Positions 50,639-63,800 are shown, counted from the stretch's first letter. The stretch: 64,000 nucleotides of DNA from Paramecium sonneborni (GCA_905182985.1 CAJJDN010000114.1:62001-126000); one strand, 5' to 3'. Translations and numbers: made by a program. The notes: generated from the sequence alone by a model not told the origin.

Positions 50639-53192
50639 ATGTTTACTTAGTAACTGGATTAATCTAACTCTCAAAATTCTTCATAGTAATCATAAACCTT
50701 TTTAACAGTTCCTCGTCTAATTTAATAAGAATCTCCAGCTTTTTAATTAAAAGCACATAAATAGGTTGATTTTGAAGATCCATATTCATTATAAAAAAGT
50801 GAACATAAGGAAAGTCTTGAAGAAGGTGATATTTTTGGTTCAAAAATATCTATAGAGAAACGAGATATAAATAGAATTGAAGAAGTAGAAGAAAATTATA
50901 AATCATTAAAACTGTTTTAAATAGAAATGTAAAATGTCAGTGGAAGAAAGCTTTTAATAAATAATTTAAAGATTAGTGAACAAAGTGAGATTAAAATTTC
51001 AAAGTAAACTGACTAAATAAGAAAAAACTAATCATCAAATATCTAAGATAAAGAATTTTAAGGATAGGATTCTAGTACTATGATAAAATGGTCTAAAAAA
51101 TGGTTTTACATAATAAAGTTTTTAAGTAAGATGATGTCTGTATAACCAAAAATTCTCAAGTAATCTCATTTAATGCTAATTGATGACAAAGCATTATTCA
51201 TAAATCATAAAGTTTTTCTTTTTAGTCCATCATCCACAATTGTTGTTTGGAGTCGTTATATTATGATGACATTATATATTTTTGGATTTGGACTCATTTA
51301 TTTAGAATTTGCCTTAACTGATACCAACAGTATTTTTATTGTATTTTGTATATTTAAAATTTAATAAAGTTGCATTTACCATTGTTGAGACTCTAAGCAA
51401 CTATTTTATAGGTGTGTATATTCAAGAAGTTTATACAGAGAATAAATGGTAAATTGCATAATAGTATCTAATTTATGATATAATACATGTCTTTACATGT
51501 ATCTTAACAATATTCTATTCTTAATACTTTAGTAACAATAATCAATTAAATTAGTCTTATTATTGTTATTAAGAATCTAAAGGCTTTATGTTATTAAAAT
51601 CAATATTTTGAATTATGTCATTCCAATTTTGATAATACATATCATTACAACCCTTCACTTAAAATTCTTTGAAGATTATTAGTAAATTTTTAGTTATAAT
51701 TAGATACTTAGATTACAATTCTCTCTCTAAATATATAATATCTTTATAATGGACAATATTCCAAATAACAAAAAGTGGCAATTGTATTTAGATTGAAGGT
51801 TCCTAATAATCAATACAAATATAAATCCTATCAATTATAACAACTATTTTTGGTTATCTTATAACCATTTATTTGATAATACATGTTATTAATTTTAACA
51901 AATCTAACAATAAATTTAATATAAGTGCATAATTAAACGATAATATATAAAGGTACCTTCATAGAGATAAAATTTAACCAATAAACTTTTAAAATATTCA
52001 ATCTGAATTGTAAAACAAATTGAGAGAAGAGCTCTTCATGCCTTGTTTATTAAAATTACCATTTTCTAAATAATTTCTATAAGAACTTTGTTTGAAATTG
52101 AAAAGTGCTATATATACAAATGGAACTATTTTGTAATATGAAAATCAAATGATGGATAAATTATTATTTGTAATAAAAGGAAATGTGGCGTAATGTATTG
52201 GTAATAAAATTTTACCCCATAATTCAATACCAATTCAATATTTTTATTGTTAAATCTTATGTCCAATATAATTGAAATGTATAAGTGAATCTCTTATTGC
52301 ATATGTAGATTATAATGATTTTAGATAATTGATCAAATTATATAATTCTGATTTTGAAAGATTTTGTATGATGAAAGATAATCAAAAAATTAATTGTCAT
52401 TGTTGTGGTTATAGAAATCATACATTTCATAGATGTAATCATGTATTTTATGTACCAAATTTTAAAGAATTAATACTTTTACATAACACATTTGAACCTA
52501 ATAATAGAATGAATTATTTTAGAAGTAATGGTAGAAATAGAATAAATGCGTTAATGAATAAAAACCTTATTTGCATCACAGGGATTAGTTATGCCATAAT
52601 TAATCAAATAGCTCATGAAGTAGATTTAACAAATGAAGTAATGGGTAGATTTTAGGGAACCTTAAGTAATTTTGAAGATTCTATTTTAAATGATTATTAA
52701 GAAGAGAGATCTTCTAGATAATCAATGTAATAAAGACATAGTATATTTGACGTTCCTAAAAGTTATAATTAAGCATAAGATACTTATAACAGTTAGACCT
52801 ATTTTTAGAGTAGCATTCCAGTTTTAAAAATAGAAGAGAAAGAAGCATCATAAAATAGTAGAAAATATATTCATAAACATTTGGATTATAGTGCAACCAA
52901 TAATTCTATTAAACCAAATTTAGTTAAGTCATAAATTTCAAATGAATTGTAAATTAAACGAACTCAAAAAATTAAATAATCAAATTCAAGTTGTTCATTA
53001 AACAAGAAATCTGGATTTGAAATTTCAGGAACATGTTAAGTAGGTTCTACAATTCCATTATAACAAATATATATAGATGATTTTGATTAAGTATGCAATT
53101 ATGAATGTTATTATCCTTCATTTAATATCGAATATATAGCTAAATCTTTAAATCATAAATTAATGCCCAAATACATGCACTTTGTCAATTGA
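50639..53192 (+). CDS. Channel-like protein with cNMP-binding-like domain, CCHC knuckle and degenerate pore
   Basis: 828 aa with introns 51348-51369, 51532-51554 and 51682-51703. A ~180-residue polar N-terminus precedes CNG/HCN-like segments: S1 (VVWSRYIMMTLYIFGFGLIY), a VYIQEVYTENKWQIAQQYL linker, S4-S5 (LLRIQRLYVIKINILNYVIP) and S6 (IITTIFGYLITIYLIIHVIN). The pore helix is kept (YIISLQWTIFQIT), but the filter reads T355-K-S-G-N instead of TVGYG. A C-linker (DNIQRYLHRDKI) and a cNMP-binding-like domain (LLFVIKGNV) follow, then a perfect zinc knuckle C564-x2-C567-x4-H572-x4-C577 and a long Ser/Gln-rich tail. It is an intact gene, not a pseudogene. Selectivity and gating are unknown. Confidence 0.82.
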
Positions 53193-53232
53193 TTGTATAA
53201 ATATACTTTAACAGACAATATAAAATAATTAT

Positions 53233-54247
53233 ATGATTACAAAATTAAAACAATTCATAAATGATAATTCTGTGCCAAATGCAAACAGTCCTGTTCTTAC
53301 AGCACTCAGAGATTTAAAACTGAATACCAATGACACTCAATTTACATAATAAGGAGAAATTAGTAAGAGATTAAAGCATTTTTTCGCAAATGATCAATCA
53401 AAAGTAAATTAATAAATGACCATTTATTAGTCTTAGTTCTTAAAATAATTATTAATTATCGTTGGAGACTACTTACAATAAGAGAAAAACTTCTTTGTTA
53501 AATTAAAAATGTTATTGCTAGTACATATTATTATCAGTTCTCAAGTGGCAAGAGCTGAATTCTCAAAAATGATCATCAACACACGTTTAATAATAAATAT
53601 AAAGAGTAAAGATGAGTTAGAAAATGTGCTTGGATAATTATGCCAATCCTATTATTGTTATATATATAAATTGGCTGCTTAAACTACTTTAATAAATGAG
53701 GAATTCAATAAACCTTAAGATGATCTGATGATCTACTTCACATTATCTAATTAATGTTATATAGGGATGAACATGCAATAACTAATAGAAAAGATGAATA
53801 AAGAGTATGATCCAAATCCTGTAATGGCTCATTTAGTAAAATTCTTATATTTTGACATTCAGGATATTTATATATTTATACTAAAAGATGTTAAATATCT
53901 AATAGAAAAGAATCCAAGTTTAATATGCAATAAATAACAACTATTAGAGTTGTATAAGGAAGTATAATAAACAAAAAAATTAGTGTCAATCATTGCAAAG
54001 CAAAATGTTGAGTTTTTACAAATTCAATAGATTGTTTCCTCATTTTAATTAGATAATGCCTCCACATTCAATTTAGATAAAAGCATCAGTTTTAAATGGA
54101 ATAATAGAAGAGAAAGCTGTAGTGAAACAATTTGGTTATAAATAAGGTTCTTATGATATACGAGAACCTTTATCTGTAAAAAATTCAGATAGAAAAGTAA
54201 AAGAATATAATCGGCCCTTCTCACCTAAATCTAAGATAAATTAATGA
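53233..54247 (+). CDS. Uncharacterised alpha-helical protein (331 aa)
   Basis: One intron, 54034-54052 (19 nt), brings the C-terminal segment IMPPHSIQIKASVLNGIIEEK into frame. The body is all-helical with amphipathic Leu/Ile helices (FLKQLLIIVGDYLQQEKNF, MLLLVHIIISSQVARAEF, VMAHLVKFLYFDIQDIYIF), suggesting a helical-repeat or vesicle-coat-adaptor-like fold. No signal peptide, no membrane segment and no recognised motif. The ending is basic and Ser-rich. It lies 40 bp after the channel gene and 36 bp before the DHHC gene. Confidence 0.7.
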
Positions 54248-54283
54248 TCTTAAATTGCAATTTTAAAATACTTAATTTCCCAA

Positions 54284-55183
54284 ATGAATTAAAATAAATA
54301 ATAACTAGTGCACTTGTACTAATTATGGCCATCTAACAATCGATTCTTTTGTAGAGGTCGTTTAATGACAGGACCAAGGGCAGACAATACTACTAATTTA
54401 ATAACATGGCTATTAATAATTCTTATTGGTGCTCCATTCGTTGTCTATATCTCCCCATAGATTTGGATTGTTTTGCATCCATCTCTTCCAATAATATCAT
54501 ATGTCATGTATTTTAGCTGTATACTCTTCCTATTTATGACTTAATTTACTGATCCAGTAACATATTCATAATATTTTATATAGGGAATTATCCCTAGAAA
54601 AGAAATCATTGAAAAAATAAGAGATGAAAATCTATTGCATTTAATACCAACTGAAGCTGATAATGCTAATTATTCAGTTAAAATTTGTATTACTTGTATG
54701 ATTAAAAAACCACCTCGCTCTAATCATTGTGCAGAATGCGATAATTGCGTAGATGTATTTGATCATCATTGCCCATTTGTTAACAATTGTATTGGAAAAC
54801 GAAATTATGCATATTTCATATCATTTATTGCAACACTTACCATGGCAGCTATTTCTTTTGGAATTGAATTTTTATCTTTCGTTATACTCATTGCTACAAC
54901 TGATTAAAAAGTTCAGCAAATTCTTATCATTATTTTGATGATCCCATTTGGAATATGCATTTTGTTAGTCTTTGGTCTGCTTATATTTCATATCTTTCTC
55001 ATCATCACTGGAAAAACTACTAAAGAACAACTTAAAAATTTAGAAAAGAGTTCTACTCATAGTAAATGTGAAAGAACTAAGAGTCTCTTCAACTCTAGAT
55101 TAATTGTTGAAAAATTATCATATGATTAAATTAGATATGATTAAGAAATAGCTGATATCAATCCAATCATTATTCCAGCTTGA
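54284..55183 (+). CDS. DHHC-type palmitoyltransferase
   Basis: 290 aa with one intron, 54557-54583 (27 nt). Splicing restores the family motif TDPGIIPRK; left in, it would insert nine residues without a stop. Two membrane helices (ITWLLIILIGAPFVVYI, SYVMYFSCILFLFM) precede the Cys-rich domain: CITCMIKKPPRSNHC, CDNCVDVFDHHCPFVNNCIG, with the catalytic D151-H-H-C154. Two more helices follow. The N-terminal NNRFFCRGRLMTGP is also typical. These enzymes attach palmitate to cysteines of membrane-associated proteins, usually at the Golgi or plasma membrane, via an acyl-enzyme on the DHHC Cys. Substrates cannot be inferred. Confidence 0.95.
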
Positions 55184-55653
55184 TCAAAATTTATTATTTT
55201 ATAAATCGATTATATTATTATAAAAAAATGATAAATTACTTTTTAACCATTTACAGATATAATATTAACTTATTTCTTAAAATATTCTTAACATACCCTA
55301 TTAATATTTCAATTAAGATCTTAAAATATTTATTTTATAAAATTATTTTTTTTTAAATTACATTTTTTCATACATTTAAAATAATTATTATAAATCCAAA
55401 ATCATTTCATCTTAAATTCTAAAATAAATTTTTATTCTAAGTTCCCGAATATTTCACTTAAATATCATTTTTAATCGTTTACTAAATTTAAAAATTTTTC
55501 ATTTATTAAAAGTTTTAAAAATTTTACTTAGGAATATAACTTTTATTATTTAAATTTGAAGAAGATTTATACACATAAACAAAAATTTGTGAAAGTTATA
55601 TGGTAAGATTTGATTGTTATGTATATAATGTTTTTATTATTCAATTATTATTA
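55184..55653. other. Convergent intergenic spacer
   Basis: 470 bp between the DHHC gene and the 3' end of the TMEM43 gene. AT-rich, no frame, no obvious repeat or RNA. Confidence 0.5.
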
Positions 55654-58160
55654 TCAATAAAATATGCCTCCCAAAAGTAATGCAACTAATGAAAATACGA
55701 TGGCTAAACCTAAACAATTTATTAAGGTGTAGAATAAGTGATATCTCATCCATGCTAATAATGCGATAATTAAAGAAACAGGTATAGAAAAGATCATACC
55801 AATACCAACAAAAATAAAAAACTAAATATCTCGTGGTAATCCTAAATTAAAAAATCCTTCTAAAATTATTGTTATTCCAAATACCTTAATATAAGATTGT
55901 AAATACCATAATTGAAAAAGATTTTATTCTAGTTGAATAAGTTAAATCAGAATTTCTTATAAAATATTAATTGAATAATTATTCTGAAGATTATATATCT
56001 TCTGTAATCCATGAAAGTTATTAAATTGGTTTTTCAGCTGATTTAGCAAATTAAGCAATTTTGCTGGTCCAAGAATCAGTACAACAACCTTAATCTGAAT
56101 CAAATTCATCAGAATGTAAACTCTTTTCTGATTAATATTGATCTTCTATCACATATGGCACAAATGTATTATTTATTTATTTTGAAATTATTGTTGTATT
56201 TCCACATAAAACATATTAAAAAGAAACTCTAAGATCTCCAACTGTTGATTAATTTTCAAATTAACATAAATAAACTTCACAATTTTTTATTTTTCTTTAT
56301 AACTAGGTATATAATACATATGAGGAAATTCTTTTCCAAATTATTTGAATGCTGCTTATAATTATGTATCATCTGGAAGCAAATACTAAAAGTTAAAACA
56401 TTATTCTTTCATTTATTCACATAATTTAAATTTTCCTAATCTTACATCTGGATTAATTTTTGCTGAAGATTCGACTAATAAAAGTTCTGGTTTATTTTAG
56501 TATTCAGAAGGAAATCCTTTACTACAAATCTAATCGGCTCTNNNNNNNNNNNNNNNNNNNNNNNNNNNNNNNNNNNNNNNNNNNNNNNNNNNNNNNNNNN
56601 NNNNNNNNNNNNNNNNNNNNNNNNNNNNNNNNNNNNNNNNNNNNNNNNNNNNNNNNNNNNNNNNNNNNNNNNNNNNNNNNNNNNNNNNNNNNNNNNNNNN
56701 NNNNNNNNNNNNNNNNNNNNNNNNNNNNNNNNNNNNNNNNNNNNNNNNNNNNNNNNNNNNNNNNNNNNNNNNNNNNNNNNNNNNNNNNNNNNNNNNNNNN
56801 NNNNNNNNNNNNNNNNNNNNNNNNNNNNNNNNNNNNNNNNNNNNNNNNNNNNNNNNNNNNNNNNNNNNNNNNNNNNNNNNNNNNNNNNNNNNNNNNNNNN
56901 NNNNNNNNNNNNNNNNNNNNNNNNNNNNNNNNNNNNNNNNNNNNNNNNNNNNNNNNNNNNNNNNNNNNNNNNNNNNNNNNNNNNNNNNNNNNNNNNNNNN
57001 NNNNNNNNNNNNNNNNNNNNNNNNNNNNNNNAATATAAGATTGTAAATACCATAATTGAAAAAGATTTTATTCTAGTTGAATAAGTTAAATCAGAATTTC
57101 TTATAAAATATTAATTGAATAATTATTCTGAAGATTATATATCTTCTGTAATCCATGAAAGTTATTAAATTGGTTTTTCAGCTGATTTAGCAAATTAAGC
57201 AATTTTGCTGGTCCAAGAATCAGTACAACAACCTTAATCTGAATCAAATTCATCAGAATGTAAACTCTTTTCTGATTAATATTGATCTTCTATCACATAT
57301 GGCACAAATGTATTATTTATTTATTTTGAAATTATTGTTGTATTTCCACATAAAACATATTAAAAAGAAACTCTAAGATCTCCAACTGTTGATTAATTTT
57401 CAAATTAACATAAATAAACTTCACAATTTTTTATTTTTCTTTATAACTAGGTATATAATACATATGAGGAAATTCTTTTCCAAATTATTTGAATGCTGCT
57501 TATAATTATGTATCATCTGGAAGCAAATACTAAAAGTTAAAACATTATTCTTTCATTTATTCACATAATTTAAATTTTCCTAATCTTACATCTGGATTAA
57601 TTTTTGCTGAAGATTCGACTAATAAAAGTTCTGGTTTATTTTAGTATTCAGAAGGAAATCCTTTACTACAAATCTAATCGGCTCTCCAGCATAATTCATA
57701 TATATATGTTGATGGAGAGCATCTATTTTTAAACTCAATTTTTATAAATTATAGCTATTCCACGTGTCGTTTTAATTAAATACATGAAGCCAAAGATATT
57801 CCAAATTCATTATCTTCTAGAATTTAATCTGTAGTAGTTTATCCTAATAAAATTTCATATTTTATTACCTTGCATATGAATAAGTTCACCATTCAATTCT
57901 TGATCGATTTCATGACATTCTCCATTTTTACATATTTTTCTCATATTCACTAATCGATATTCTGTAATCGCTGATCTTCTTTCATTGTACCATAATAAAG
58001 CTGCTGAAAATATTAGAAAAACGGAGCCAAAAGTAGAATGAATTAATATTGAAACTAAACTTCCTGCATCACTGTTATTATCATCAACTACAAATTATTA
58101 GTTTTTTAAAGAGATCTCATTACATACTGCACTTACGACAAAAAATTGTAAATATTGCAT
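55654..58160 (-). CDS. TMEM43: TMEM43 homologue (interrupted by gap and duplicated flank)
   Basis: Joining 55654-56541 to 57686-58160 (skipping the gap and one copy of its duplicated flank) and removing introns 57844-57868, 56295-56317 and 55885-55906 gives a clean 430-aa frame. Family motifs in order: an N-terminal helix HSTFGSVFLIFSAALLWYNE, the motif ELIHMQG, LASCIQLKRHVEQLQF (like the HVEMYQW region), CWRADQICS, GKFKLCEQM, GDLRVSFQYV, and three C-terminal helices ending LLLGGIFY. TMEM43 (LUMA) is an inner-nuclear/ER membrane protein with the large loop in the lumen. The central low-similarity part is ciliate-specific. Confidence 0.85.
55888..56541 (-). repeat. Assembly duplication C, copy 1 (654 bp)
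   Basis: Identical to 57032-57685 (offset 1,144 bp), on the two sides of the 490-N gap. Both are the same stretch of the TMEM43 gene, so the gap is spurious. Confidence 0.95.
56542..57031. other. Assembly gap (490 N), probably spurious
   Basis: The sequences flanking this N run are copies of each other, and the TMEM43 frame is complete without any gap sequence. The gap therefore probably represents zero or negative length. Confidence 0.9.
57032..57685 (-). repeat. Assembly duplication C, copy 2 (654 bp)
   Basis: Second copy of 55888-56541; it runs directly into the 5' part of the TMEM43 gene. Confidence 0.95.
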
Positions 58161-58864
58161 TAAATTTATGATATAATTTTTAACAAAATCATATTGCTTA
58201 TTAAGAAAACTCACATTAGAATATAAAATTACAATATTATTTTACAAGTCTAATAAAATTTGAGGTTAAAATTTTTCACACCAAAACGTTGAGAATGTTT
58301 ATCAGGTTAAAAATCTATTTCTAATTTTTTTTTTACTTTTAAATTCTATCTGCAATTAAAATATTTTTTAATTCTTATTACTTTATTAAGTAGGCTTCAA
58401 ATTGTATTCTTTCTAAACACAATTAATTAAAATAATTCAAATATTACATTATTAAATTTTGAGTAAAATTTACTTTCATTTAATTATGAAATTCAATATA
58501 TTAATAATTATCTTATAATTATAGAGTCATAGATTTCATTATTAACAATTATTCTTTTAACAAAACTTGATATAAAGAAATTAAATGAGATACTAAAAGT
58601 TTATTTTATTATATCATTTTTATAATAAGATAATAAAAGCAAAAACAGAAATATATCGAGATAAACCATGGATATTATTTTGGATAGAAATCTAAAATTT
58701 TTTAAAAAAGCAAAAGAGGGTGTACATATAACTTTCACCCTTTTGTTTTTATAAAATTAAGAGAAAAATGAATATTTATTTTTATGAATTGAATTAGAAG
58801 GAAATAAGATATTTGTTTATCATATTTAATGCAATTTTGATATTGTAAGATGATTGGCGAAAAT
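57702..58864 (-). repeat. Assembly duplication D, copy 1 (1,163 bp)
   Basis: Identical to 58866-60028 (offset 1,164 bp) with a lone N at 58865. It contains the 5' part of TMEM43 and its upstream region, including a hairpin near 58711-58745. Confidence 0.95.
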
Positions 58865-58865
58865 N
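58161..58865. other. Upstream flank of TMEM43
   Basis: 700 bp of AT-rich spacer. It holds one notable hairpin: caaaagagggtg at 58711-58722 pairs with cacccttttg at 58736-58745 (one bulged A), with A/T runs extending the stem. No open frame of note. Confidence 0.5.
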
Positions 58866-60028
58866 ATATATGTTGATGGAGAGCATCTATTTTTAAACTC
58901 AATTTTTATAAATTATAGCTATTCCACGTGTCGTTTTAATTAAATACATGAAGCCAAAGATATTCCAAATTCATTATCTTCTAGAATTTAATCTGTAGTA
59001 GTTTATCCTAATAAAATTTCATATTTTATTACCTTGCATATGAATAAGTTCACCATTCAATTCTTGATCGATTTCATGACATTCTCCATTTTTACATATT
59101 TTTCTCATATTCACTAATCGATATTCTGTAATCGCTGATCTTCTTTCATTGTACCATAATAAAGCTGCTGAAAATATTAGAAAAACGGAGCCAAAAGTAG
59201 AATGAATTAATATTGAAACTAAACTTCCTGCATCACTGTTATTATCATCAACTACAAATTATTAGTTTTTTAAAGAGATCTCATTACATACTGCACTTAC
59301 GACAAAAAATTGTAAATATTGCATTAAATTTATGATATAATTTTTAACAAAATCATATTGCTTATTAAGAAAACTCACATTAGAATATAAAATTACAATA
59401 TTATTTTACAAGTCTAATAAAATTTGAGGTTAAAATTTTTCACACCAAAACGTTGAGAATGTTTATCAGGTTAAAAATCTATTTCTAATTTTTTTTTTAC
59501 TTTTAAATTCTATCTGCAATTAAAATATTTTTTAATTCTTATTACTTTATTAAGTAGGCTTCAAATTGTATTCTTTCTAAACACAATTAATTAAAATAAT
59601 TCAAATATTACATTATTAAATTTTGAGTAAAATTTACTTTCATTTAATTATGAAATTCAATATATTAATAATTATCTTATAATTATAGAGTCATAGATTT
59701 CATTATTAACAATTATTCTTTTAACAAAACTTGATATAAAGAAATTAAATGAGATACTAAAAGTTTATTTTATTATATCATTTTTATAATAAGATAATAA
59801 AAGCAAAAACAGAAATATATCGAGATAAACCATGGATATTATTTTGGATAGAAATCTAAAATTTTTTAAAAAAGCAAAAGAGGGTGTACATATAACTTTC
59901 ACCCTTTTGTTTTTATAAAATTAAGAGAAAAATGAATATTTATTTTTATGAATTGAATTAGAAGGAAATAAGATATTTGTTTATCATATTTAATGCAATT
60001 TTGATATTGTAAGATGATTGGCGAAAAT
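58866..60028 (-). repeat. Assembly duplication D, copy 2 (1,163 bp)
   Basis: Second copy of 57702-58864. Its TMEM43 part (58866-59324, intron at 59008-59032) is a truncated repeat of the gene's first exons and should not be counted as a second gene. Confidence 0.95.
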
Positions 60029-60172
60029 TCATTTAAATTATTCTTATTTATAGATTTTTTCTTAATTTCATCAGATTATTAGACAAAATTTCTAAAATAT
60101 ATTCTTTTATAAATTCCCATATTTTAATACAATTAAAGAAGGGAAGCAAAAACTGAATATTGATTAATGAAT

Positions 60173-60714
60173 ATGAGAAATTTCAATAAAATGGAAGATT
60201 TTCATGAAATCAATTAATAATTGATATGGGGAACTTGTTCATAGGCAAGGTAAAAAATTCAAGATTTTAAATACGATAAATAACTAGATTTCCTTCTAAA
60301 TATTAAATTAGACCAGAGCTTTGGTAATCATAGGATAAATTAAATTTAGATGTAAAATAAGGATCTTTGAATTTATTAGATTTTATAAAATAAGATTTTA
60401 ATAGTTTTTAATATTTGGTTCAATATGATGCGTAATTATAAGCAATCCATATTATTAGAAAAAGAAATTCCTTTATATGTAATTAGTTATAATTATATAG
60501 AACAATCAACTAACGTGATTTTTATATGGATATTAATTAGAAATTTTATTTTGATTAAAGAATGTTATTAAAATGCAAATTATTAATACGGAATTAATTG
60601 GTCTGGTTATAGTATTGTAAATAATTTGTATGTAAAAGGGGATTTATATTAATTGATAAAAAATAAAATAAATTAATAAATATCATTGAGTTCTGGTTGA
60701 TTTATCAAATTTGA
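60173..60714 (+). CDS. Possible small gene or 5' relic (171 aa)
   Basis: With one intron (60324-60349, 26 nt) a frame begins MRNFNKMEDFHEINQQLIW and stays open to 60714. The first ~90 residues look like genuine helical protein (QGSLNLLDFIKQDF). The later part is Lys/Arg/Tyr-rich and could be a frame shadow, since two other frames are open there. It may be a short gene or the remaining 5' end of a longer dead one. Confidence 0.35.
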
Positions 60715-60832
60715 GCAGCGCTTATAATATTTTCAATATTTTATTAACTATCTGCGATTATATTTATTTATTTAATCTAATTGAATGGTTTATATTAATT
60801 TTAAAGAACTTTAACATAAATTATTTTTTTCG

Positions 60833-63800
60833 ATGGGTATCTGTTCTGGTAAACAGAGAGAAAATTTAACGACAGATGTTGATAACATTCCATTGTATAC
60901 AAAAGGTTAATTAGGATTTGATATAATTGTTGAAAACATTAAAATAAAGATGGATGATATTGTATGATCTGTTATAATTATATAAAGTCAAATTGCAAAG
61001 TGAAAATGGCAATATCAGACTACTCAACTTTTGAAACTGAAATTGAGAAAGAAACTTAAGGATAATTTTATGTAAAATAATGAATAATTTTTAGTTTAAA
61101 TATATACATAAGCTGTAATTTACAACGACTGAAGAGTAAATAAAATAAAAATTTGTTGTTGTTGATTTAGAGAATGAAAAGAATGAATAGATTTCATAAT
61201 TTAAACTAAACTTATATTAAATAGCAACAGGACCATATCATTTTGATTATGAGTTCACTTAGATAGGATCTAGAAAAAATGGAAAAGTTAGTTTTGATTT
61301 TAAAATGGCTCAAATTCTTATTGTTCGATTTATTCCAAAATTAATTGATTTTACATTGAAGGAACCTTTAAATAAAAATGAATATTGTTTCTAATTAAGA
61401 ATGCTTACATCATAATTGTAATTTCATTCTGAATTTTCATCTATATTTTAAAGCCATTTATTATAAAAAACAAACTAACTTTAATCTAATAAATAAATAA
61501 TATGGAAGGATTCATAAGTAGAAATGGAAGTAGAAGTACCTTTAATAGAAATAACTTCATCTTCAATTTAAATTTCTTTATGGCATATAGGTAAAGATGG
61601 TAAAAAAGAAATAGAATGTGAAGCATATGTAAACTTAAATTATGCTCTAACTTAGAAATATGAATGTGTAATTATAAATTTTATTATGTTTAGATTATTA
61701 ATAAAGGAATTAAATATTATAAAATATAATGGATCTAAAATAACAGAAGAGTTTGGAATCATGGAGTTTAAGAAGGAATGCTAAATTATCATCTAGAAAT
61801 TATTTTACCATTTCATTTAAAATAATAAATTGTCGGAGTGAGAACTGACAAAGGAGTATCTTAAGGAACAAGAGTAATTAATTAATCTAAAGCATCTATA
61901 AAAGAAATATAACAATTAAGTTCAGCTGGATAAGGATTATTAGATACATAATATATAATATTAAGCAAAGTAAATAAATGATCTAATTTATCTTTAGTCA
62001 GAACCTGATTCATAATCAATTCAATAATAAAATGATTATATACTTTAAATCATTGATAATCTAAAATTAAGTCATAAATAATCAATTGTTTGTTTTGAAT
62101 ATAAAACTTAATAAGATCTCTTTAATTCATAAAAACTATTAATTGATTTAGCTATTAGATTATTAGAAACAGCAGATTAATAATAAGAACTATTAAGAGA
62201 ATAATATTATACTATTCTTAAATTATTAATGAATAGAGGTGAATTAAGTTTATCTTAATTAGGATTCTCAGATTAAACACAAAAGACTAATGAAAAACTA
62301 TTAAAATTTAAACTAGAAATTAGTCTAACTTATTAGATTTTTTTATAAAAAGGATTATCAATAACTTTAGAAAAACTAAAATAAAAATCATTAGCATAAA
62401 ATGAAAGATCATTTGTAGAAAACTTTTTTGCTAATGCTTATTTCAGAGTTCCAGAATTTAGAAATAGAATTATTACTAGTGTTTAAAGGGCTGAAGATGA
62501 ATAAATTCCAGAATGGAGATCTCTAACTAAATCAAGTGGAGGAGTCTCAAATTTAGAATTTAATGATATTTTTGATTGGAATAAACATTTTTATGAATAT
62601 CTTGTGAAAGATCCAAAATATTATGCCAATAATCATAAAATGAATGAAACTATTAATTAGACTATGTGGCAAAAACGTTTAGGAAAAAGAGGAATTGCTT
62701 TCTTTTTATTTATAAAAGAATGGTGTGATTTATTAAATACTTACATAGTAAATAGCAAAAATGTTCCTTATCATTAATTACCAGGATACTTTTAGCTTGT
62801 TAAAGCTTTCTTTTTAGAATTAAAATAAAGAGAAATAAGAAATTATCCAGAAGCTTTAAAAATAGCATTATGTTCTATGCTAAGAAATACAAATTTATTA
62901 AATACAATTATCGTTATTTTATTCAGCAAAGTTAATTTATATGACTCTGAAAATGTAGTTCATTGTTTAGATTTACTTAATAAATGTCTTCAAAAAATAA
63001 GTTTTTATAATTTGTAAATGCCATCATTCTTGGATTAAAAATACTTTTTGAAAGGAATTAGAATTATATTATCTGAAAGTGAACATGCCTAAAGTATAGC
63101 AAAATGCTTAGAAATGATTTATTCAAATTACATATTATTTCCAGGTATGATTTATATTGAAATTTAAAGCTGATCTCAAAAAAGAATTGAATGATATGAT
63201 CTTTGAAAATTTAGCTATGAAATTTTTTATCCATTGGTCATATAATGTTAGAGTAATATTTCAATGCTTCTTAATTTATCGAATCTTTCATTTGCATAAA
63301 CCTATAAAAGATAGAGAATTTAATGAAGAGTATATATTATAAATATTTTAGAGATCTCATTGAAAAATATTAACAATAATTAAAACCTAAAAAATAACAC
63401 AGTTACTTTGATTAAAGAAACTCTTCCAAATAGATTATTGTAAATTATATAATTTAATCAATTAGTCAGAATATATTTACTTAAAATATATTAGATTTAT
63501 GTAACAGTTAGAAGAGGGAAGACATTTATCTAAATAAAAAATAAGTTATTATAATTTGGAAAACAATAAGATTGATGATCTTAAAAATAAACTCAAAAAA
63601 TTATAGACTAAAATTTAAAATAGATAAAAAAATGATAGTTTTGTGTAACATTCATTTAAAGTTATATCAGATAATTAATATGATGATACTATTTTACCAA
63701 TTCAAACTACAGAATAAAACTAAGAAAGATCGGCTATAAATAAAGGGTAATTACCTAAATAAAAAATTGTATTATCAGAAGCTTAATTGAAATATTTAAT

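Noticed and set aside
51750..51830. Apparent frameshift in the second channel-like gene
   Set aside because: At first the S5-S6 region seemed to change frame. Recognising a 22-nt intron at 51682-51703 gives a continuous 828-codon frame, so the gene is intact.
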